A stretch of DNA of 64,000 nt from Vibrio metschnikovii CIP 69.14 (GTDB lineage: Bacteria > Pseudomonadota > Gammaproteobacteria > Enterobacterales > Vibrionaceae). Position numbers and translations under genes: made by a program. Below are positions 26,410 through 38,001 of this stretch, piece by piece; positions within the stretch are counted from its first letter, which is position 1, and each line of letters opens with the position of its first letter. The notes beneath the pieces were generated by a model. That model was not told the DNA's origin and did no database searches. It saw only the letters and a program-made list of their open reading frames with translations. The stretch spans positions 1 to 64,000 of the forward strand of contig NZ_ACZO01000009.1 in the NCBI RefSeq assembly GCF_000176155.1, written 5' to 3'.

Positions 26410-26436
26410 AAAAAGCCTAATCGAATGATTAGGCTC
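26410..26436 (-). terminator. Terminator of the 38-aa ORF
   Basis: AGCCTAATC (26414-26422) and GATTAGGCT (26427-26435) form a 9-bp stem with a 4-nt loop. On the minus strand a T-rich tract follows. It lies between the small ORF and the ibpA promoter. Confidence 0.75.
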
Positions 26437-26463
26437 AGGGATAATCAATTAGCTAAGAAAACG

Positions 26464-26580
26464 TTACTTGCCGCGACTTTTACGTGCTTTTTCTACTCCG
26501 TTTTCCGAGGCTTTTTCTTGTTTCAATTTACGCTTTTCTTTTAAGCTTAATTGAGGTTTCTTCAGGTCTTTTTTACTCAT
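26464..26580 (-). CDS. 38-aa lysine-rich small protein
   Basis: A short minus-strand frame with an ATG at 26580, strongly supported by AAGGAGA 9-10 bases upstream and by a terminator shortly after the stop. The product starts MSKKDLKKPQLSLKEKRKLK and is highly basic: about a third of residues are Lys, and I see no hydrophobic segment or Cys. It is predicted to be helical and may bind nucleic acid, but I do not recognise a characterised family and assign no function. It lies between the GreA/B-like gene and ibpA. Confidence 0.7.
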   Translation of the reverse strand: MSKKDLKKPQLSLKEKRKLKQEKASENGVEKARKSRGK

Positions 26581-26598
26581 GAGTGAGATCTCCTTCAT

Positions 26599-27024
26599 TT
26601 ACTGACAAAGTAAACAACCACATGGTACAGATGTACGTCGAGGTTGGTATGACTGACGGGTAACTTGGGTGATAACAAAAGAGTGTCGTTGTCCGAGCAG
26701 TAGCAGACTAATTACTTCTTGCTCAGTTCGGCCAAACAGTGCGGCTCCTAAGTAGGAATCGATCGCAATATAGCCCACGGTATGATCACAACGATGATCT
26801 GCAACCAGCTTGATTTTAAAAGGACTATTGGTGGCTACATCCAATAGGTGTACGGTATCTCCTAAGCGAATGCTGGTGGAGCGAGGGCAATGCGGGGTAT
26901 TTTGCTGCTCTTGTCGTTCGAACAATTGAATGAGGAGCAAAGGGGATTGGTAGGTGATAAACCCACTGGTTAGCCACCACATGCGTAACGTTTGTAGCCA
27001 TGATCGATAAAAGCGGTAAAGCAT
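26599..27024 (-). CDS. GreA/GreB C-terminal-domain-like protein
   Basis: A 141-aa protein of uncertain function. Residues about 50-120 resemble the C-terminal FKBP-like domain of GreA, GreB and Rnk: IRLGDTVHLLDV, then YIAIDSYLGAALFGRTEQEV, then a final strand near HSFVITQV. It lacks the coiled-coil finger GreA uses to reach the polymerase active site, so it may be an Rnk-like polymerase-binding regulator. The tail ends in a Cys cluster, PCGCLLC. The ATG at 27024 has GAGGAG 8 bases upstream. The gene is preceded by a hairpin and a possible minigene. The domain call rests on pattern resemblance only. Confidence 0.55.
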   Translation of the reverse strand: MLYRFYRSWLQTLRMWWLTSGFITYQSPLLLIQLFERQEQQNTPHCPRSTSIRLGDTVHLLDVATNSPFKIKLVADHRCDHTVGYIAIDSYLGAALFGRTEQEVISLLLLGQRHSFVITQVTRQSYQPRRTSVPCGCLLCQ

Positions 27025-27071
27025 AGTGATTTCTCCTCACTCCTGATAACAAGACAGCCGTTAAGTGTCTC

Positions 27072-27093
27072 CCGAGAGCAAGTTTGCTCTCGG
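27072..27093 (-). promoter_or_regulatory. Hairpin in the leader of the GreA/B-like gene
   Basis: CCGAGAGCA (27072-27080) and TGCTCTCGG (27085-27093) form a perfect 9-bp stem with a 4-nt loop. It starts one base after the stop codon of the MAFLV minigene. No T-run follows in either direction, so it is not an ordinary terminator. It lies about 50 bases upstream of the gene's start. Confidence 0.6.
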
Positions 27094-27094
27094 T

Positions 27095-27112
27095 CTAAAC
27101 CAGAAATGCCAT
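27095..27112 (-). CDS. Possible five-codon leader minigene (MAFLV)
   Basis: The minus strand reads ATG GCA TTT CTG GTT TAG, with a perfect AGGAGG (27125-27120) 7 bases before the ATG. This is the best ribosome site in the vicinity, and nothing else in frame uses it. The stop codon almost touches a stable hairpin, as in translation-dependent leader regulation. It may instead be chance or part of an untranslated structure. The 27126-27403 remainder of this gap holds a weak promoter candidate (TTGCTT, 16 bp, TATAGT on the minus strand near 27190-27220) and the gyrB terminator. Confidence 0.4.
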   Translation of the reverse strand: MAFLV

Positions 27113-27349
27113 CACTATTCCTCCTGCAAATGTTATGTGATTCCCTGTCACGGCTAGTGACTATTGGGCTATATCATGAAGTCTGTTGACTATAGCGAGT
27201 TAAAAAAAGAAAGCAAAAGCGCTCGACCAGAGAAAATGGCGTTTTTAGTCATTAAAGAACAGAAAATGGTAAGGGTAAGATTGATACTAGGGCTAAAGGC
27301 CAGTTTTATCGAAATAAGAGAATAAAATGGTTATTTTTGCTGTTTATAT

Positions 27350-27380
27350 AAACAAAAACGCAGTGCCGAAGCACTGCGTG
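27350..27380 (-). terminator. Terminator of gyrB
   Basis: ACGCAGTGC (27358-27366) pairs with GCACTGCGT (27371-27379) around a CGAA loop. On the minus strand five T residues follow. It lies 24 bp beyond the gyrB stop. Confidence 0.88.
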
Positions 27381-27403
27381 AGAGAACACGATGTTATGAA
27401 AAA

Positions 27404-29839
<2,436 letters not shown>

Positions 29840-30919
29840 TTATCCTTGCTCTATTGTGCCATGTTCGACATGAAACATCTTGCTATTCGGCTCGATCATG
29901 TCGGTGACTTGGCTTTCAGTAATAGAACTTACAAAAACTTGAGCCCCCGTCGCTTTTAAGCAGTCTGCTAGACGCTGACGACGTTGGCTATCGAGTTCGG
30001 AAGCAAAATCATCAATCAGATAAATGCATTGCTTCCCGGTCAGCTCGGTTAAATGTTGACCTTGTGCTACGCGCAGGGCGCAGACCATCAACTTAAGCTG
30101 GCCGCGTGATAGAACATCTTCTACAGGTGTTCCATTCACTTTTATTTTCAAATCCGCTTTGTTTGGACCGCTGAAGGTGTAACCCAACAATTGGTCACGG
30201 GCAAAGTTGTTTTGCAATATCTCTTTATAAGGCGTTTGTTTATCCCAACCTCGATAGTAGGTTAAGCTGATCGAAAATTCGGGTAAGAAGCTTTGGCACA
30301 ATGCTTCGGCCACTTTTTTCATGTGCTCGACATAGATCTGCCGCCATTGATCTATCTGCTCGGCAAGCTGAGCTAATTCTTGATCCCAATAGCTGATCTC
30401 GCGATAGCTTTTGGCGGTTTTAAGCAGCGCATTACGCTGTTTATTTAAGCGTTTAAATCGTCCCCAAGCATCAAAAAAAGCGGGTTGAGAATGAAAAACC
30501 CCCCAATCAATAAAGGCTCGACGCTGTTTCGGTCCATCGGTTAGTAGTTCAAATCCTTCAGGATGAATTAACTGCAATGGTAGGACTTGCGCCAGCTGAG
30601 CTAACTTTTGTCCTGATTGACCGCCTATTTTAACCTCTGTTGAGCCATCTCGCTGCTTATTAATGCCAATCGGTAGCTCAAATTGATCCGAGTTCAAAAA
30701 ACGGCCATGAACAAACAGTTCTGAGCACTCATTTTGGATCACTCTTCCAGTTAATGAGCTCTTAAATGAGCGACCATGGCCCAATAAATAGATAGCTTCT
30801 AGTACACTGGTTTTACCGCTGCCATTTGGACCAATAAGAAAATTAAAGCCTGATGACAGGGTCATATCACAGGCTTTAATGTTACGAAACTGCTGAACGA
30901 CTAAGCGCGTTAATGGCAT
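29840..30919 (-). CDS. recF: RecF, recombination mediator
   Basis: A 359-aa SMC-like ABC ATPase that helps load RecA at gaps through RecFOR. Walker A is [20 protein letters not shown] in part. The signature-like region is [15 protein letters not shown], and Walker B is [13 protein letters not shown]. The start is the ATG at 30919 ([13 protein letters not shown]), agreeing with the family N-terminus. A longer frame would use a TTG next to the dnaN stop. Confidence 0.94.
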   Translation of the reverse strand: MPLTRLVVQQFRNIKACDMTLSSGFNFLIGPNGSGKTSVLEAIYLLGHGRSFKSSLTGRVIQNECSELFVHGRFLNSDQFELPIGINKQRDGSTEVKIGGQSGQKLAQLAQVLPLQLIHPEGFELLTDGPKQRRAFIDWGVFHSQPAFFDAWGRFKRLNKQRNALLKTAKSYREISYWDQELAQLAEQIDQWRQIYVEHMKKVAEALCQSFLPEFSISLTYYRGWDKQTPYKEILQNNFARDQLLGYTFSGPNKADLKIKVNGTPVEDVLSRGQLKLMVCALRVAQGQHLTELTGKQCIYLIDDFASELDSQRRQRLADCLKATGAQVFVSSITESQVTDMIEPNSKMFHVEHGTIEQG

Positions 30920-30940
30920 GCTATGTTCTTTATCTGTCAA

Positions 30941-32041
30941 TTAAAGACGGATTGGCATCACCACGTACATGGCACTGTCGTCCTCAACATTTTCGATTAA
31001 TGCACTGGCATTCGCATCTGACATTGAGATGCGGACTTGGTCACAGCGCAAGGTATTGAGCACATCAATCACGTAACTGACGTTAAAACCAATCTCAATT
31101 GCCTCACCAGTAAAGCTCACATCGAGCATCTCTTCGGCTTCTTCTTGCTCTGGGTTATTGGCGGTAATGCGCATCGTTCCTTCAGCAAGGTTAACCCGCA
31201 CGCCACGAAACTTTTCATTAGATAAAATCGCCGCGCGTGAGAAAGCCTGGCGTAATTCATCGCAGCCAGTGATTAGTGTCTTATTAGTATTTTGCGGTAA
31301 AACTCGGCGATAATCAGGGAAACGGCCGTCAACGAGCTTAGATGTAAAGACAAATTGGTTGACTTCTGCACGTAGATTTGACGCTCCAATTTGCAACACA
31401 ACCGGTTGTTCTGGCGCATCAAGCAATTTTACAAGCTCTAAAATACCTTTACGAGGGAAGATAATTTGTTTGTTTGCCAACGCTTGAGAGACGGTCGTTT
31501 GAGCGACAGCCATACGATGGCCATCAGTTGCTACGGCACGTAAGGTCGAAGCATCGATTTCAAACATCATTCCATTCAGATAATAACGCACATCTTGGTT
31601 AGCCATAGAAAACTGAGTTTTCTCAATCAGGCCCCGTAATTCGGCTTGAGTGACAGTAATATCGATATCGCTCTGCCAATCTTCAATATTTGGGAAGTCA
31701 TTGGCTGGTAGGGTTGCCAGTGAAAAACGGCTGCGACCTGAGCGAATCGAAATGCGGTCTCCTTCAAGCAGCACGGTGATCACCGCACTGTCCGGTAAAC
31801 CTCGACAGATATCCAAAAATTTACGCGCTGGAACGGTAATACTGCCTGCTTCAAAGTCCCCTTCCAAGGTAACTCGACTGATCAATTCCACTTCTAAGTC
31901 GGTTGCGGTGATCGAGAGTTGGTTATCTTCAATCTTTAATAATAAATGACTTAGAATGGGTAACGCAGCTCGTCCACCTAATGTACCGGAGACCTGTTGC
32001 AGGGGTTTAATAAAGTGACTACGTTCAATGGTAAATTTCAT
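30941..32041 (-). CDS. dnaN: DNA polymerase III beta sliding clamp
   Basis: A 366-aa clamp, the same length as in E. coli, with three repeated clamp domains of about 120 residues. Recognisable blocks are the N-terminal MKFTIERSHFIKPLQQVSG, the second-domain ATDGHRMAVAQ and the C-terminal YVVMPIRL. It encircles DNA and tethers Pol III, Hda and other partners. It lies between dnaA and recF. Confidence 0.97.
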   Translation of the reverse strand: MKFTIERSHFIKPLQQVSGTLGGRAALPILSHLLLKIEDNQLSITATDLEVELISRVTLEGDFEAGSITVPARKFLDICRGLPDSAVITVLLEGDRISIRSGRSRFSLATLPANDFPNIEDWQSDIDITVTQAELRGLIEKTQFSMANQDVRYYLNGMMFEIDASTLRAVATDGHRMAVAQTTVSQALANKQIIFPRKGILELVKLLDAPEQPVVLQIGASNLRAEVNQFVFTSKLVDGRFPDYRRVLPQNTNKTLITGCDELRQAFSRAAILSNEKFRGVRVNLAEGTMRITANNPEQEEAEEMLDVSFTGEAIEIGFNVSYVIDVLNTLRCDQVRISMSDANASALIENVEDDSAMYVVMPIRL

Positions 32042-32109
32042 AGTGAGATCTTAACCTAACGATATGGAATAAAACGGTACCTAATAAGCGTTCAATATAG
32101 CGTAAAAAC

Positions 32110-33516
32110 TTATGAAGAAAGGGTACGAATTAAATTGGAATAATCTTCTTTTATGTCGTGACTTTCTTCACGCAATTGTTCGATTTTTCGGCAAGCATGC
32201 AGCACCGTAGTATGGTCTCTACCACCAAATGCATCGCCAATTTCTGGTAGGCTATGGTTGGTCAACTCTTTCGAAAGCGCCATAGCTAGCTGGCGAGGAC
32301 GGGCCACAGAACGAGAGCGGCGTTTAGATAACAAATCAGCAACTTTGATTTTGTAGTATTCAGCAACGGTTTTTTGAATGTTATCAATCGTGACCAGCTT
32401 TTCTTGTAAAGCAAGCAGATCACGGAGTGCTTCACGAACAAAATCAATCGTGATCGGTCGACCGGTAAAATTCGCATTGGCGATCACTCGGTTAAGTGCT
32501 CCTTCCAATTCACGCACATTAGAACGTAAGCGTTTAGCAATAAAGAACGCCACTTCATCAGGAAGATGAATTTGATGATCTTCCGCTTTGGTCATTAATA
32601 TGGCTACGCGAGTTTCTAATTCCGGAGGCTCAATCGCAACGGTTAATCCCCACCCGAAACGAGACTTCAGACGATCTTCTACCCCGTTGATCTCTTTGGG
32701 ATAACGATCCGATGTTAAAATGATCTGTTGATTACCTTCAAGCAATGCGTTGAAGGTGTGGAAAAACTCTTCTTGAGAACGTTCTTTGTTGGCAAAAAAT
32801 TGAATGTCATCGATCAATAAAGCATCGACGCTACGATAGTAACGTTTAAATTCTTCAATGGCGTTATTTTGCAGCGCTTTAACCATATCTTGCACAAAAC
32901 GCTCAGAGTGCATGTAGACCACTTTCGCATTGGGTTTGTTATCGACAATCGCATTACCAACCGCGTGCAATAGGTGAGTTTTACCTAAGCCTGTTCCCCC
33001 ATATAAAAACAATGGGTTATAAGCTGCACCTGGGTTATCGGCCACTTGACGCGCGGCGGCAAGACCGAGTTGGTTCGATTTACCTTCAACAAAATTATTA
33101 AACTTATGTTTCGGGTTTACATTAGAGCGATGATTGATATCGCTAGCGGCAGAATCGTCATCCCATGTTTTATGAACCGGTCTGCGCTGAGCTAATTGCG
33201 CTGGGGCAGAGGATTCGGCAGCAACATCCGCTGCGGTTCGGATTGGGGCGACAGGAGCGGACGCAATTACTCGTCGACTGCCGACTTCAAATCGTAAGCT
33301 GGGTGCATTATGCCCGCAATGTTCTCTAAGTAACCTGTTGATATTGTTTATGTATTTATCACGTACCCAATCGAGCACAAAGCGGTTTGGGGCGAACAAA
33401 GTGAGAGTATTGTCATTGAGCTCCGCTTGTAACGGACGAACCCACATACTGAATTCTGTGGCTGGTAGCTCTTCTTGAAGCTGTTGCAAACACTGCAACC
33501 AAAGCGAAGATGACAC
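32110..33516 (-). CDS. dnaA: DnaA, replication initiator
   Basis: A 468-aa initiator (E. coli 467). Domain I (1-90) binds DnaB/DiaA-type partners. A variable Ala-rich linker runs to about 130. Domain III is AAA+, with [30 protein letters not shown] and the sensor-2 region with [11 protein letters not shown]. Domain IV is the box-binding helix-turn-helix, ending [16 protein letters not shown]. The start is GTG at 33516, as in E. coli, behind GAGGGA. The upstream region carries several DnaA boxes, consistent with autoregulation. Confidence 0.97.
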   Translation of the reverse strand: MSSSLWLQCLQQLQEELPATEFSMWVRPLQAELNDNTLTLFAPNRFVLDWVRDKYINNINRLLREHCGHNAPSLRFEVGSRRVIASAPVAPIRTAADVAAESSAPAQLAQRRPVHKTWDDDSAASDINHRSNVNPKHKFNNFVEGKSNQLGLAAARQVADNPGAAYNPLFLYGGTGLGKTHLLHAVGNAIVDNKPNAKVVYMHSERFVQDMVKALQNNAIEEFKRYYRSVDALLIDDIQFFANKERSQEEFFHTFNALLEGNQQIILTSDRYPKEINGVEDRLKSRFGWGLTVAIEPPELETRVAILMTKAEDHQIHLPDEVAFFIAKRLRSNVRELEGALNRVIANANFTGRPITIDFVREALRDLLALQEKLVTIDNIQKTVAEYYKIKVADLLSKRRSRSVARPRQLAMALSKELTNHSLPEIGDAFGGRDHTTVLHACRKIEQLREESHDIKEDYSNLIRTLSS

Positions 33517-33892
33517 GGTTCCCTCACTCTAAAATTAATGGCTAATAAAGAAGGTGATTCTACCTGTTGATAACTTAGATCGCCAGTGATTGATCGATAA
33601 ACTCTTGAATAAGATCGAAGTTATACACAAGGTTCAGGGGATATTTACGAAGATCCTCACAGGGATCAAGCTAATTACCCCCATTATGATCCACATATAC
33701 TAAGATCTTGCTAAGTTATCCCCAATAGTGATTTTTACTATCTTATTTTGTATTAATCGCCAATAAGCTATGGTTAACCCGGTATAAGATGTGCATCAGA
33801 TGAGATGTTGATCCGTCGTTGAGTCTGTGGAAAAAGGCAGATTAAGTAAAAAAGCGTGAAGATCGAACGAGGATCCTTGAGATTTCATTGAT
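33517..33892 (-). promoter_or_regulatory. dnaA upstream region with DnaA boxes and GATC cluster
   Basis: This is the dnaA side of the dnaA-rpmH intergenic region. Box-like sites are TTATCAACA (minus strand, 33565-33573), TTATACACA (33621-33629), TTATCCCCA (33716-33724) and TTTTCCACA (minus strand, 33826-33834). I count ten GATC sites between 33578 and 33875. The likely role is autorepression of dnaA and SeqA/Dam control. Because this is also where Pseudomonas has its origin, a DnaA-titrating or origin-like role is possible. I could not pick a single dnaA promoter. Confidence 0.65.
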
Positions 33893-33904
33893 ACTCCGTA
33901 TAAT
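33877..33904 (+). promoter_or_regulatory. Upstream rpmH-operon promoter candidate
   Basis: Plus strand: TTGAGA (33877-33882), 16 bp, TATAAT (33899-33904), about 200 bp before rpmH. It is probably a second promoter for rpmH-rnpA, with a long leader containing inverted repeats (AATGACTT near 33932, AAGTCATT near 33970). Confidence 0.55.
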
Positions 33905-33975
33905 CGCCCGACCGGAAAGAATGGGGAGGTAAATGACTTATTGAAAAATGAGTAACACTTCGCCACCCCAAGTCA

Positions 33976-34004
33976 TTGACACTTTTTGTGACTGTGATTA
34001 CAAT
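33976..34004 (+). promoter_or_regulatory. Main rpmH-rnpA promoter
   Basis: Plus strand: consensus -35 TTGACA (33976-33981), 17-bp spacer, TACAAT (33999-34004), followed by a GC-rich hairpin (GCCTCT/AGAGGC) in the leader. It is a strong match for a ribosomal-protein promoter. Confidence 0.8.
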
Positions 34005-34106
34005 TCCGCCTCTTTGTTGAGAGGCGTCGGCGTCTTTACGAAGACACATATCCCACGCCGGGTTAACTTAAGAACCTAACACTACTGATCAGTAAAGGTA
34101 ATAATA

Positions 34107-34244
34107 ATGTCTAAACGCACTTTTCAACCTTCAGTTCTAAAGCGCAAGCGTAGCCACGGTTTCCGTGCACGCATGGCGACTGCGAACGGTCGTAAAGTAA
34201 TCAATGCACGTCGTGCAAAAGGCCGTAAGCGCCTGTCAAAATAA
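34107..34244 (+). CDS. rpmH: 50S ribosomal protein L34
   Basis: A 45-aa, highly basic protein starting [20 protein letters not shown] and ending GRKRLSK, one residue shorter than E. coli L34. The coordinates were read directly from the sequence because the gene is very short. It is the first gene of the rpmH-rnpA-yidD-yidC run, divergent from dnaA. Confidence 0.97.
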   Translation: MSKRTFQPSVLKRKRSHGFRARMATANGRKVINARRAKGRKRLSK

Positions 34245-34257
34245 TCACTGAATTATT

Positions 34258-34614
34258 TTGAATACGTACGCGTTCAATCGGGAGTTACGTCTGTTAACTC
34301 CCGAGCATTATCAAAAAGTCTTCCAGCAAGCGCATCGTGCTGGCTCTCCTCACTTTACCATCATTGCTCGCGATAATAACCTTTCTCATCCTCGTTTAGG
34401 ATTAGCTGTCCCAAAGAAGCAAATTAAAACGGCTGTGGGTCGTAATCGCTTTAAACGTATTGCTCGTGAAAGTTTTCGTCTCCATCAACATAAACTTGCT
34501 AACAAAGATTTTGTTGTGATCGCGAAGAAAACCGCGCAAGATTTAAGCAATGAAGAACTGTTTACTTTATTCGACAAGTTATGGCATCGCCTATCTCGCC
34601 CTTCACGTGGTTGA
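34258..34614 (+). CDS. rnpA: RnpA, protein component of RNase P
   Basis: A 118-aa protein that helps the M1 RNA bind the 5' leader of pre-tRNA. The conserved basic motif [16 protein letters not shown] is present, along with LGLAVPKK. The start is an unusual TTG at 34258 with no clear Shine-Dalgarno, 13 bases after the rpmH stop. Known family N-termini (Asn-Thr-Tyr-Ala-Phe) support it, and weak initiation fits the low RnpA:L34 ratio. Confidence 0.94.
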   Translation: MNTYAFNRELRLLTPEHYQKVFQQAHRAGSPHFTIIARDNNLSHPRLGLAVPKKQIKTAVGRNRFKRIARESFRLHQHKLANKDFVVIAKKTAQDLSNEELFTLFDKLWHRLSRPSRG

Positions 34615-34838
34615 CTATTGGTTTAGTTAAACTTTACCAATGGATCATCAGTCCGCTTATCGGCCCTCGTTGCCGGTTTACGCCGACTTGCTCAAATTAT
34701 GCGATAGAAGCATTGAGAGCTCACGGTTTTATAAAAGGGTGTTGGTTATCTGGCAAACGTCTATTAAAATGCCACCCTTTGAACGAAGGGGGATATGACC
34801 CCATTCCACCAGTCAAAAAACCAGACAGAGACAAATAA
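34581..34838 (+). CDS. yidD: YidD, membrane protein insertion efficiency factor
   Basis: An 85-aa protein of the YidD/UPF0161 family with an N-terminal amphipathic segment and a Cys-rich core [21 protein letters not shown], followed by [14 protein letters not shown]. It assists YidC-dependent insertion. It overlaps the end of rnpA by 34 bp in another frame and is 2 bp from yidC, so it is probably translationally coupled. Confidence 0.93.
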   Translation: MASPISPFTWLTIGLVKLYQWIISPLIGPRCRFTPTCSNYAIEALRAHGFIKGCWLSGKRLLKCHPLNEGGYDPIPPVKKPDRDK

Positions 34839-34840
34839 CG

Positions 34841-36463
34841 ATGGATTCTCAACGTAATATCCTGTTAATTGCTTTGGCGCTTGTTTCTTTTTTACTTTTC
34901 CAGCAATGGCAAGCAGCAAAGAACCCAGCCCCACAAGTGATTGAGCAGGCTCAAACCAGCACCACGGCCCCAGCACCTTCATTTGCAGATGAATTTGATC
35001 CTGCTCCTGAGCAACATCGTGCTGCTGCACAAACCGTGACGGTCACCACGGATGTTTTGACTCTGTCAATTGATACCGTTGGTGGGGATATTATTCATGC
35101 TTTGCTCAATCAGTACGCTGATGAACTTAATTCATCGACGCCATTTACTTTGTTAAGAAATGACCCTAATCACTTATTTATCGCTCAAAGTGGTTTGATT
35201 GGGCCGCAAGGTATCGATTTGAGTAGCAATCATCGTCCGGTTTATCACGTTGATGGTGATCATTTTGCGTTAGCAGATGGTGAGCAGGAACTGCGTATTC
35301 CTATGACCTATCAAGCGAATGGCATTGAGTACGTGAAAACCTTCATTGTTAGACGTGGTGATTATGCCGTTGATGTTACGTTTGATGTGATCAACCGTTC
35401 TGGTAATAACGCGACGTTAGGTATGTATGCGCATTTGCGTCAAACCTTACTTGATTCAGGCGGCAGTTTAGCGATGCCGACTTATCGTGGTGGCGCTTAC
35501 TCTACCGAAGATACACGTTATAAAAAATTCAGCTTCAAAGATATGCAAGATCGTAACTTGTCACTACCTTTACCGAATGGTCAGGGGTGGGCAGCGATGA
35601 TCCAGCATTACTTTGCTAGCGCATGGATTCCTCGCAATGAACCTGGTACCAATCTGTATTCTCGTGTGATTGGTAACGTTGGTGATATTGGTGTGCGCAT
35701 GCCAAACAAAACTATTGCTGATGGTGATGCGACTCAGTTTACGGCGACCTTATGGGTTGGCCCTAAATTGCAAAATGACATGGCCGCTACCGCTCCTAAT
35801 CTAGACTTAGTGGTCGACTACGGTTGGTTATGGTTTATTGCTAAGCCGCTGCATACTTTGCTGTCATTTATTCAGAGCTTTGTCGGCAATTGGGGTGTGG
35901 CGATTATCTGTTTGACCTTTATCGTTCGTGGTGCCATGTACCCACTGACCAAAGCGCAATACACGTCAATGGCCAAAATGCGTATGCTACAGCCTAAGCT
36001 ACAAGCTATGCGTGAGCGTATTGGCGATGATCGTCAGCGTATGAGCCAAGAAATGATGGAATTGTACAAGAAAGAGAAAGTCAACCCTCTGGGTGGCTGT
36101 CTACCTATCTTGCTACAGATGCCGATCTTCATTGCTTTATACTGGGCATTAATGGAGTCGGTTGAACTGCGTCATTCACCATTCTTTGGTTGGATTCATG
36201 ACTTATCAGCGCAAGACCCATACTACATCTTGCCATTGCTGATGGGTGCCAGTATGTTCCTGATTCAGAAAATGAGTCCGAATACCATTACTGACCCTAT
36301 GCAGCAGAAGATCATGACCTTCATGCCGGTGATGTTTACCTTCTTCTTCCTGTTCTTCCCATCAGGCTTAGTGCTTTACTGGTTGGTATCGAATATCGTA
36401 ACGTTAATTCAACAAACGTTGATTTACCGTTCACTAGAGAAGCGCGGTTTGCACTCTAAGTAA
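34841..36463 (+). CDS. yidC: YidC, membrane protein insertase
   Basis: A 540-aa inner-membrane insertase. It has an N-terminal membrane anchor (about residues 5-20), a large periplasmic beta-sandwich P1 domain (about 55-320), then five C-terminal helices forming the Oxa1/Alb3 core. The core has [15 protein letters not shown], the cytoplasmic loop with [39 protein letters not shown] and the last helix with [12 protein letters not shown]. The hydrophilic-groove Arg is in [10 protein letters not shown]. It lies downstream of yidD and is followed by a terminator. Confidence 0.96.
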   Translation: MDSQRNILLIALALVSFLLFQQWQAAKNPAPQVIEQAQTSTTAPAPSFADEFDPAPEQHRAAAQTVTVTTDVLTLSIDTVGGDIIHALLNQYADELNSSTPFTLLRNDPNHLFIAQSGLIGPQGIDLSSNHRPVYHVDGDHFALADGEQELRIPMTYQANGIEYVKTFIVRRGDYAVDVTFDVINRSGNNATLGMYAHLRQTLLDSGGSLAMPTYRGGAYSTEDTRYKKFSFKDMQDRNLSLPLPNGQGWAAMIQHYFASAWIPRNEPGTNLYSRVIGNVGDIGVRMPNKTIADGDATQFTATLWVGPKLQNDMAATAPNLDLVVDYGWLWFIAKPLHTLLSFIQSFVGNWGVAIICLTFIVRGAMYPLTKAQYTSMAKMRMLQPKLQAMRERIGDDRQRMSQEMMELYKKEKVNPLGGCLPILLQMPIFIALYWALMESVELRHSPFFGWIHDLSAQDPYYILPLLMGASMFLIQKMSPNTITDPMQQKIMTFMPVMFTFFFLFFPSGLVLYWLVSNIVTLIQQTLIYRSLEKRGLHSK

Positions 36464-36482
36464 TAGGCGATTGAGTTAATGA

Positions 36483-36506
36483 AGGCGACCTTTTGGTCGC
36501 CTTTTT
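36483..36506 (+). terminator. Terminator between yidC and mnmE
   Basis: AGGCGACC (36483-36490) and GGTCGCCT (36495-36502) form an 8-bp stem with a TTTT loop and a T5 tract. It separates the rpmH-yidC run from mnmE. Confidence 0.88.
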
Positions 36507-36557
36507 GTTCGCTGCTGATTACAATAATCACTCATCGATCGTTAAGTAGGTAATAGT

Positions 36558-37919
36558 ATGACCACCGATACCATTGTCGCGCAAGCTACCGCTCCTGGGC
36601 GAGGCGGCGTTGGCATCATTCGTGTTTCTGGCCCACAAGCCGCTTTCGTGGCCAAGCAAGTAACCGGAATGGACCTTAAGCCTCGTTATGCGAAGTATTT
36701 GCCTTTCAAAGATGCTGATGGCGCTGAACTAGACCAAGGCATCGCGCTGTATTTCCCAAATCCTCACTCCTTTACCGGTGAAGATGTCCTTGAGCTACAA
36801 GGTCATGGCGGCCCCGTGGTAATGGACATGTTGATCAAGCGTATCTTAGCGATTCCTGGTCTTCGTCCAGCGCGCCCTGGCGAGTTTTCTGAGCGAGCGT
36901 TTTTGAACGATAAGTTAGATTTAACCCAAGCGGAAGCGATTGCGGACTTAATTGACGCCAGTTCAGAACAAGCGGCAAAATCCGCCCTTCAATCGCTGCA
37001 AGGACAATTTTCTAAACGAATTAATACTCTAGTTGAATCACTGATACATTTACGTATTTACGTTGAAGCGGCGATTGATTTCCCGGAAGAAGAAATTGAT
37101 TTTCTGGCGGATGGTAAAGTTTCTGCTGATTTACAAGCCATCATTGATAATCTGGCTGCGGTTCGTCAAGAAGCCAACCAAGGTGCGATTATGCGTGAAG
37201 GGATGAAGGTAGTGATAGCCGGTCGCCCTAATGCCGGTAAATCGAGCCTGTTAAATGCGTTATCGGGTAAAGACTCGGCGATTGTGACCGACATTGCTGG
37301 TACCACGCGTGATGTATTGCGTGAACACATTCATATTGATGGTATGCCGCTGCACATCATTGATACCGCAGGTTTACGTGATGCCTCTGATGAAGTAGAA
37401 AAAATTGGTATCGAGCGTGCGTGGGAAGAGATCAAACAAGCTGACCGCGTTTTATTTATGGTCGATGGCACGACGACTGAAGCAACCGATCCAAAGGATA
37501 TTTGGCCGGACTTTGTTGACCGTCTACCCGATCAAATGGGGATGACGGTGATCCGTAATAAAGTTGATCAAACCGGTGAAACACTGGGTGTCTGTCACGC
37601 TAGCCAACCAACTTTGATTCGTCTTTCCGCCAAAACCGGCCAAGGCGTCGAAGCGCTACGCACGCATTTGAAAGAGTGCATGGGCTTTACCGGTAATCAA
37701 GAGGGCGGTTTTATGGCGCGTCGTCGCCATCTTGATGCGTTAGAGCGTGCCGCAGAACACTTAGCTATTGGTCAACAGCAACTCGAAGGCTACATGGCCG
37801 GTGAGATTCTTGCCGAAGAGTTACGCATTGCTCAGCAGCACTTAAATGAGATCACCGGCGAGTTCAGCTCTGATGATCTCCTTGGACGCATTTTCTCTTC
37901 GTTTTGTATTGGCAAATAG
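36558..37919 (+). CDS. mnmE: MnmE (TrmE), tRNA-modification GTPase
   Basis: A 453-aa partner of MnmG in wobble-uridine modification. An N-terminal tetrahydrofolate-binding domain (1-118) is followed by a helical domain interrupted by a Ras-like G domain, with G1 [17 protein letters not shown]2/G3 DIAGTTRD and DTAGLRD, and G4 NKVD. The C-terminus FCIGK holds the essential Cys. The ATG has TAGGTAA upstream. The MnmG partner is at 23391-25286. Confidence 0.96.
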   Translation: MTTDTIVAQATAPGRGGVGIIRVSGPQAAFVAKQVTGMDLKPRYAKYLPFKDADGAELDQGIALYFPNPHSFTGEDVLELQGHGGPVVMDMLIKRILAIPGLRPARPGEFSERAFLNDKLDLTQAEAIADLIDASSEQAAKSALQSLQGQFSKRINTLVESLIHLRIYVEAAIDFPEEEIDFLADGKVSADLQAIIDNLAAVRQEANQGAIMREGMKVVIAGRPNAGKSSLLNALSGKDSAIVTDIAGTTRDVLREHIHIDGMPLHIIDTAGLRDASDEVEKIGIERAWEEIKQADRVLFMVDGTTTEATDPKDIWPDFVDRLPDQMGMTVIRNKVDQTGETLGVCHASQPTLIRLSAKTGQGVEALRTHLKECMGFTGNQEGGFMARRRHLDALERAAEHLAIGQQQLEGYMAGEILAEELRIAQQHLNEITGEFSSDDLLGRIFSSFCIGK

Positions 37920-37959
37920 AGTGGATAATCCGCTCTATTTTTGCTTGTCATGAGAAATA

Positions 37960-37991
37960 AAGCCCACGCGTGATCCGCTTGGGCTTTTTTC
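37960..37991. terminator. Terminator between mnmE and the sensor-kinase operon
   Basis: AAGCCCA (37960-37966) pairs with TGGGCTT (37980-37986), extended by GCG/CGC after one mismatch, and followed by six T residues on the plus strand. The minus strand has a weaker T-rich tail, so it may serve both convergent units. Confidence 0.8.
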
Positions 37992-38001
37992 GTCATTTTG
38001 G

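Noticed and set aside
33933..33944. Three-codon ATG ACT TAT TGA after GGGAGG upstream of rpmH
   Set aside because: Only 3 bases separate the GGAGG from the ATG, too close for initiation; the sequence is better explained as leader structure.
33948..34080. 43-aa frame between dnaA and rpmH
   Set aside because: It runs through the consensus rpmH promoter and a leader hairpin and has no ribosome site.
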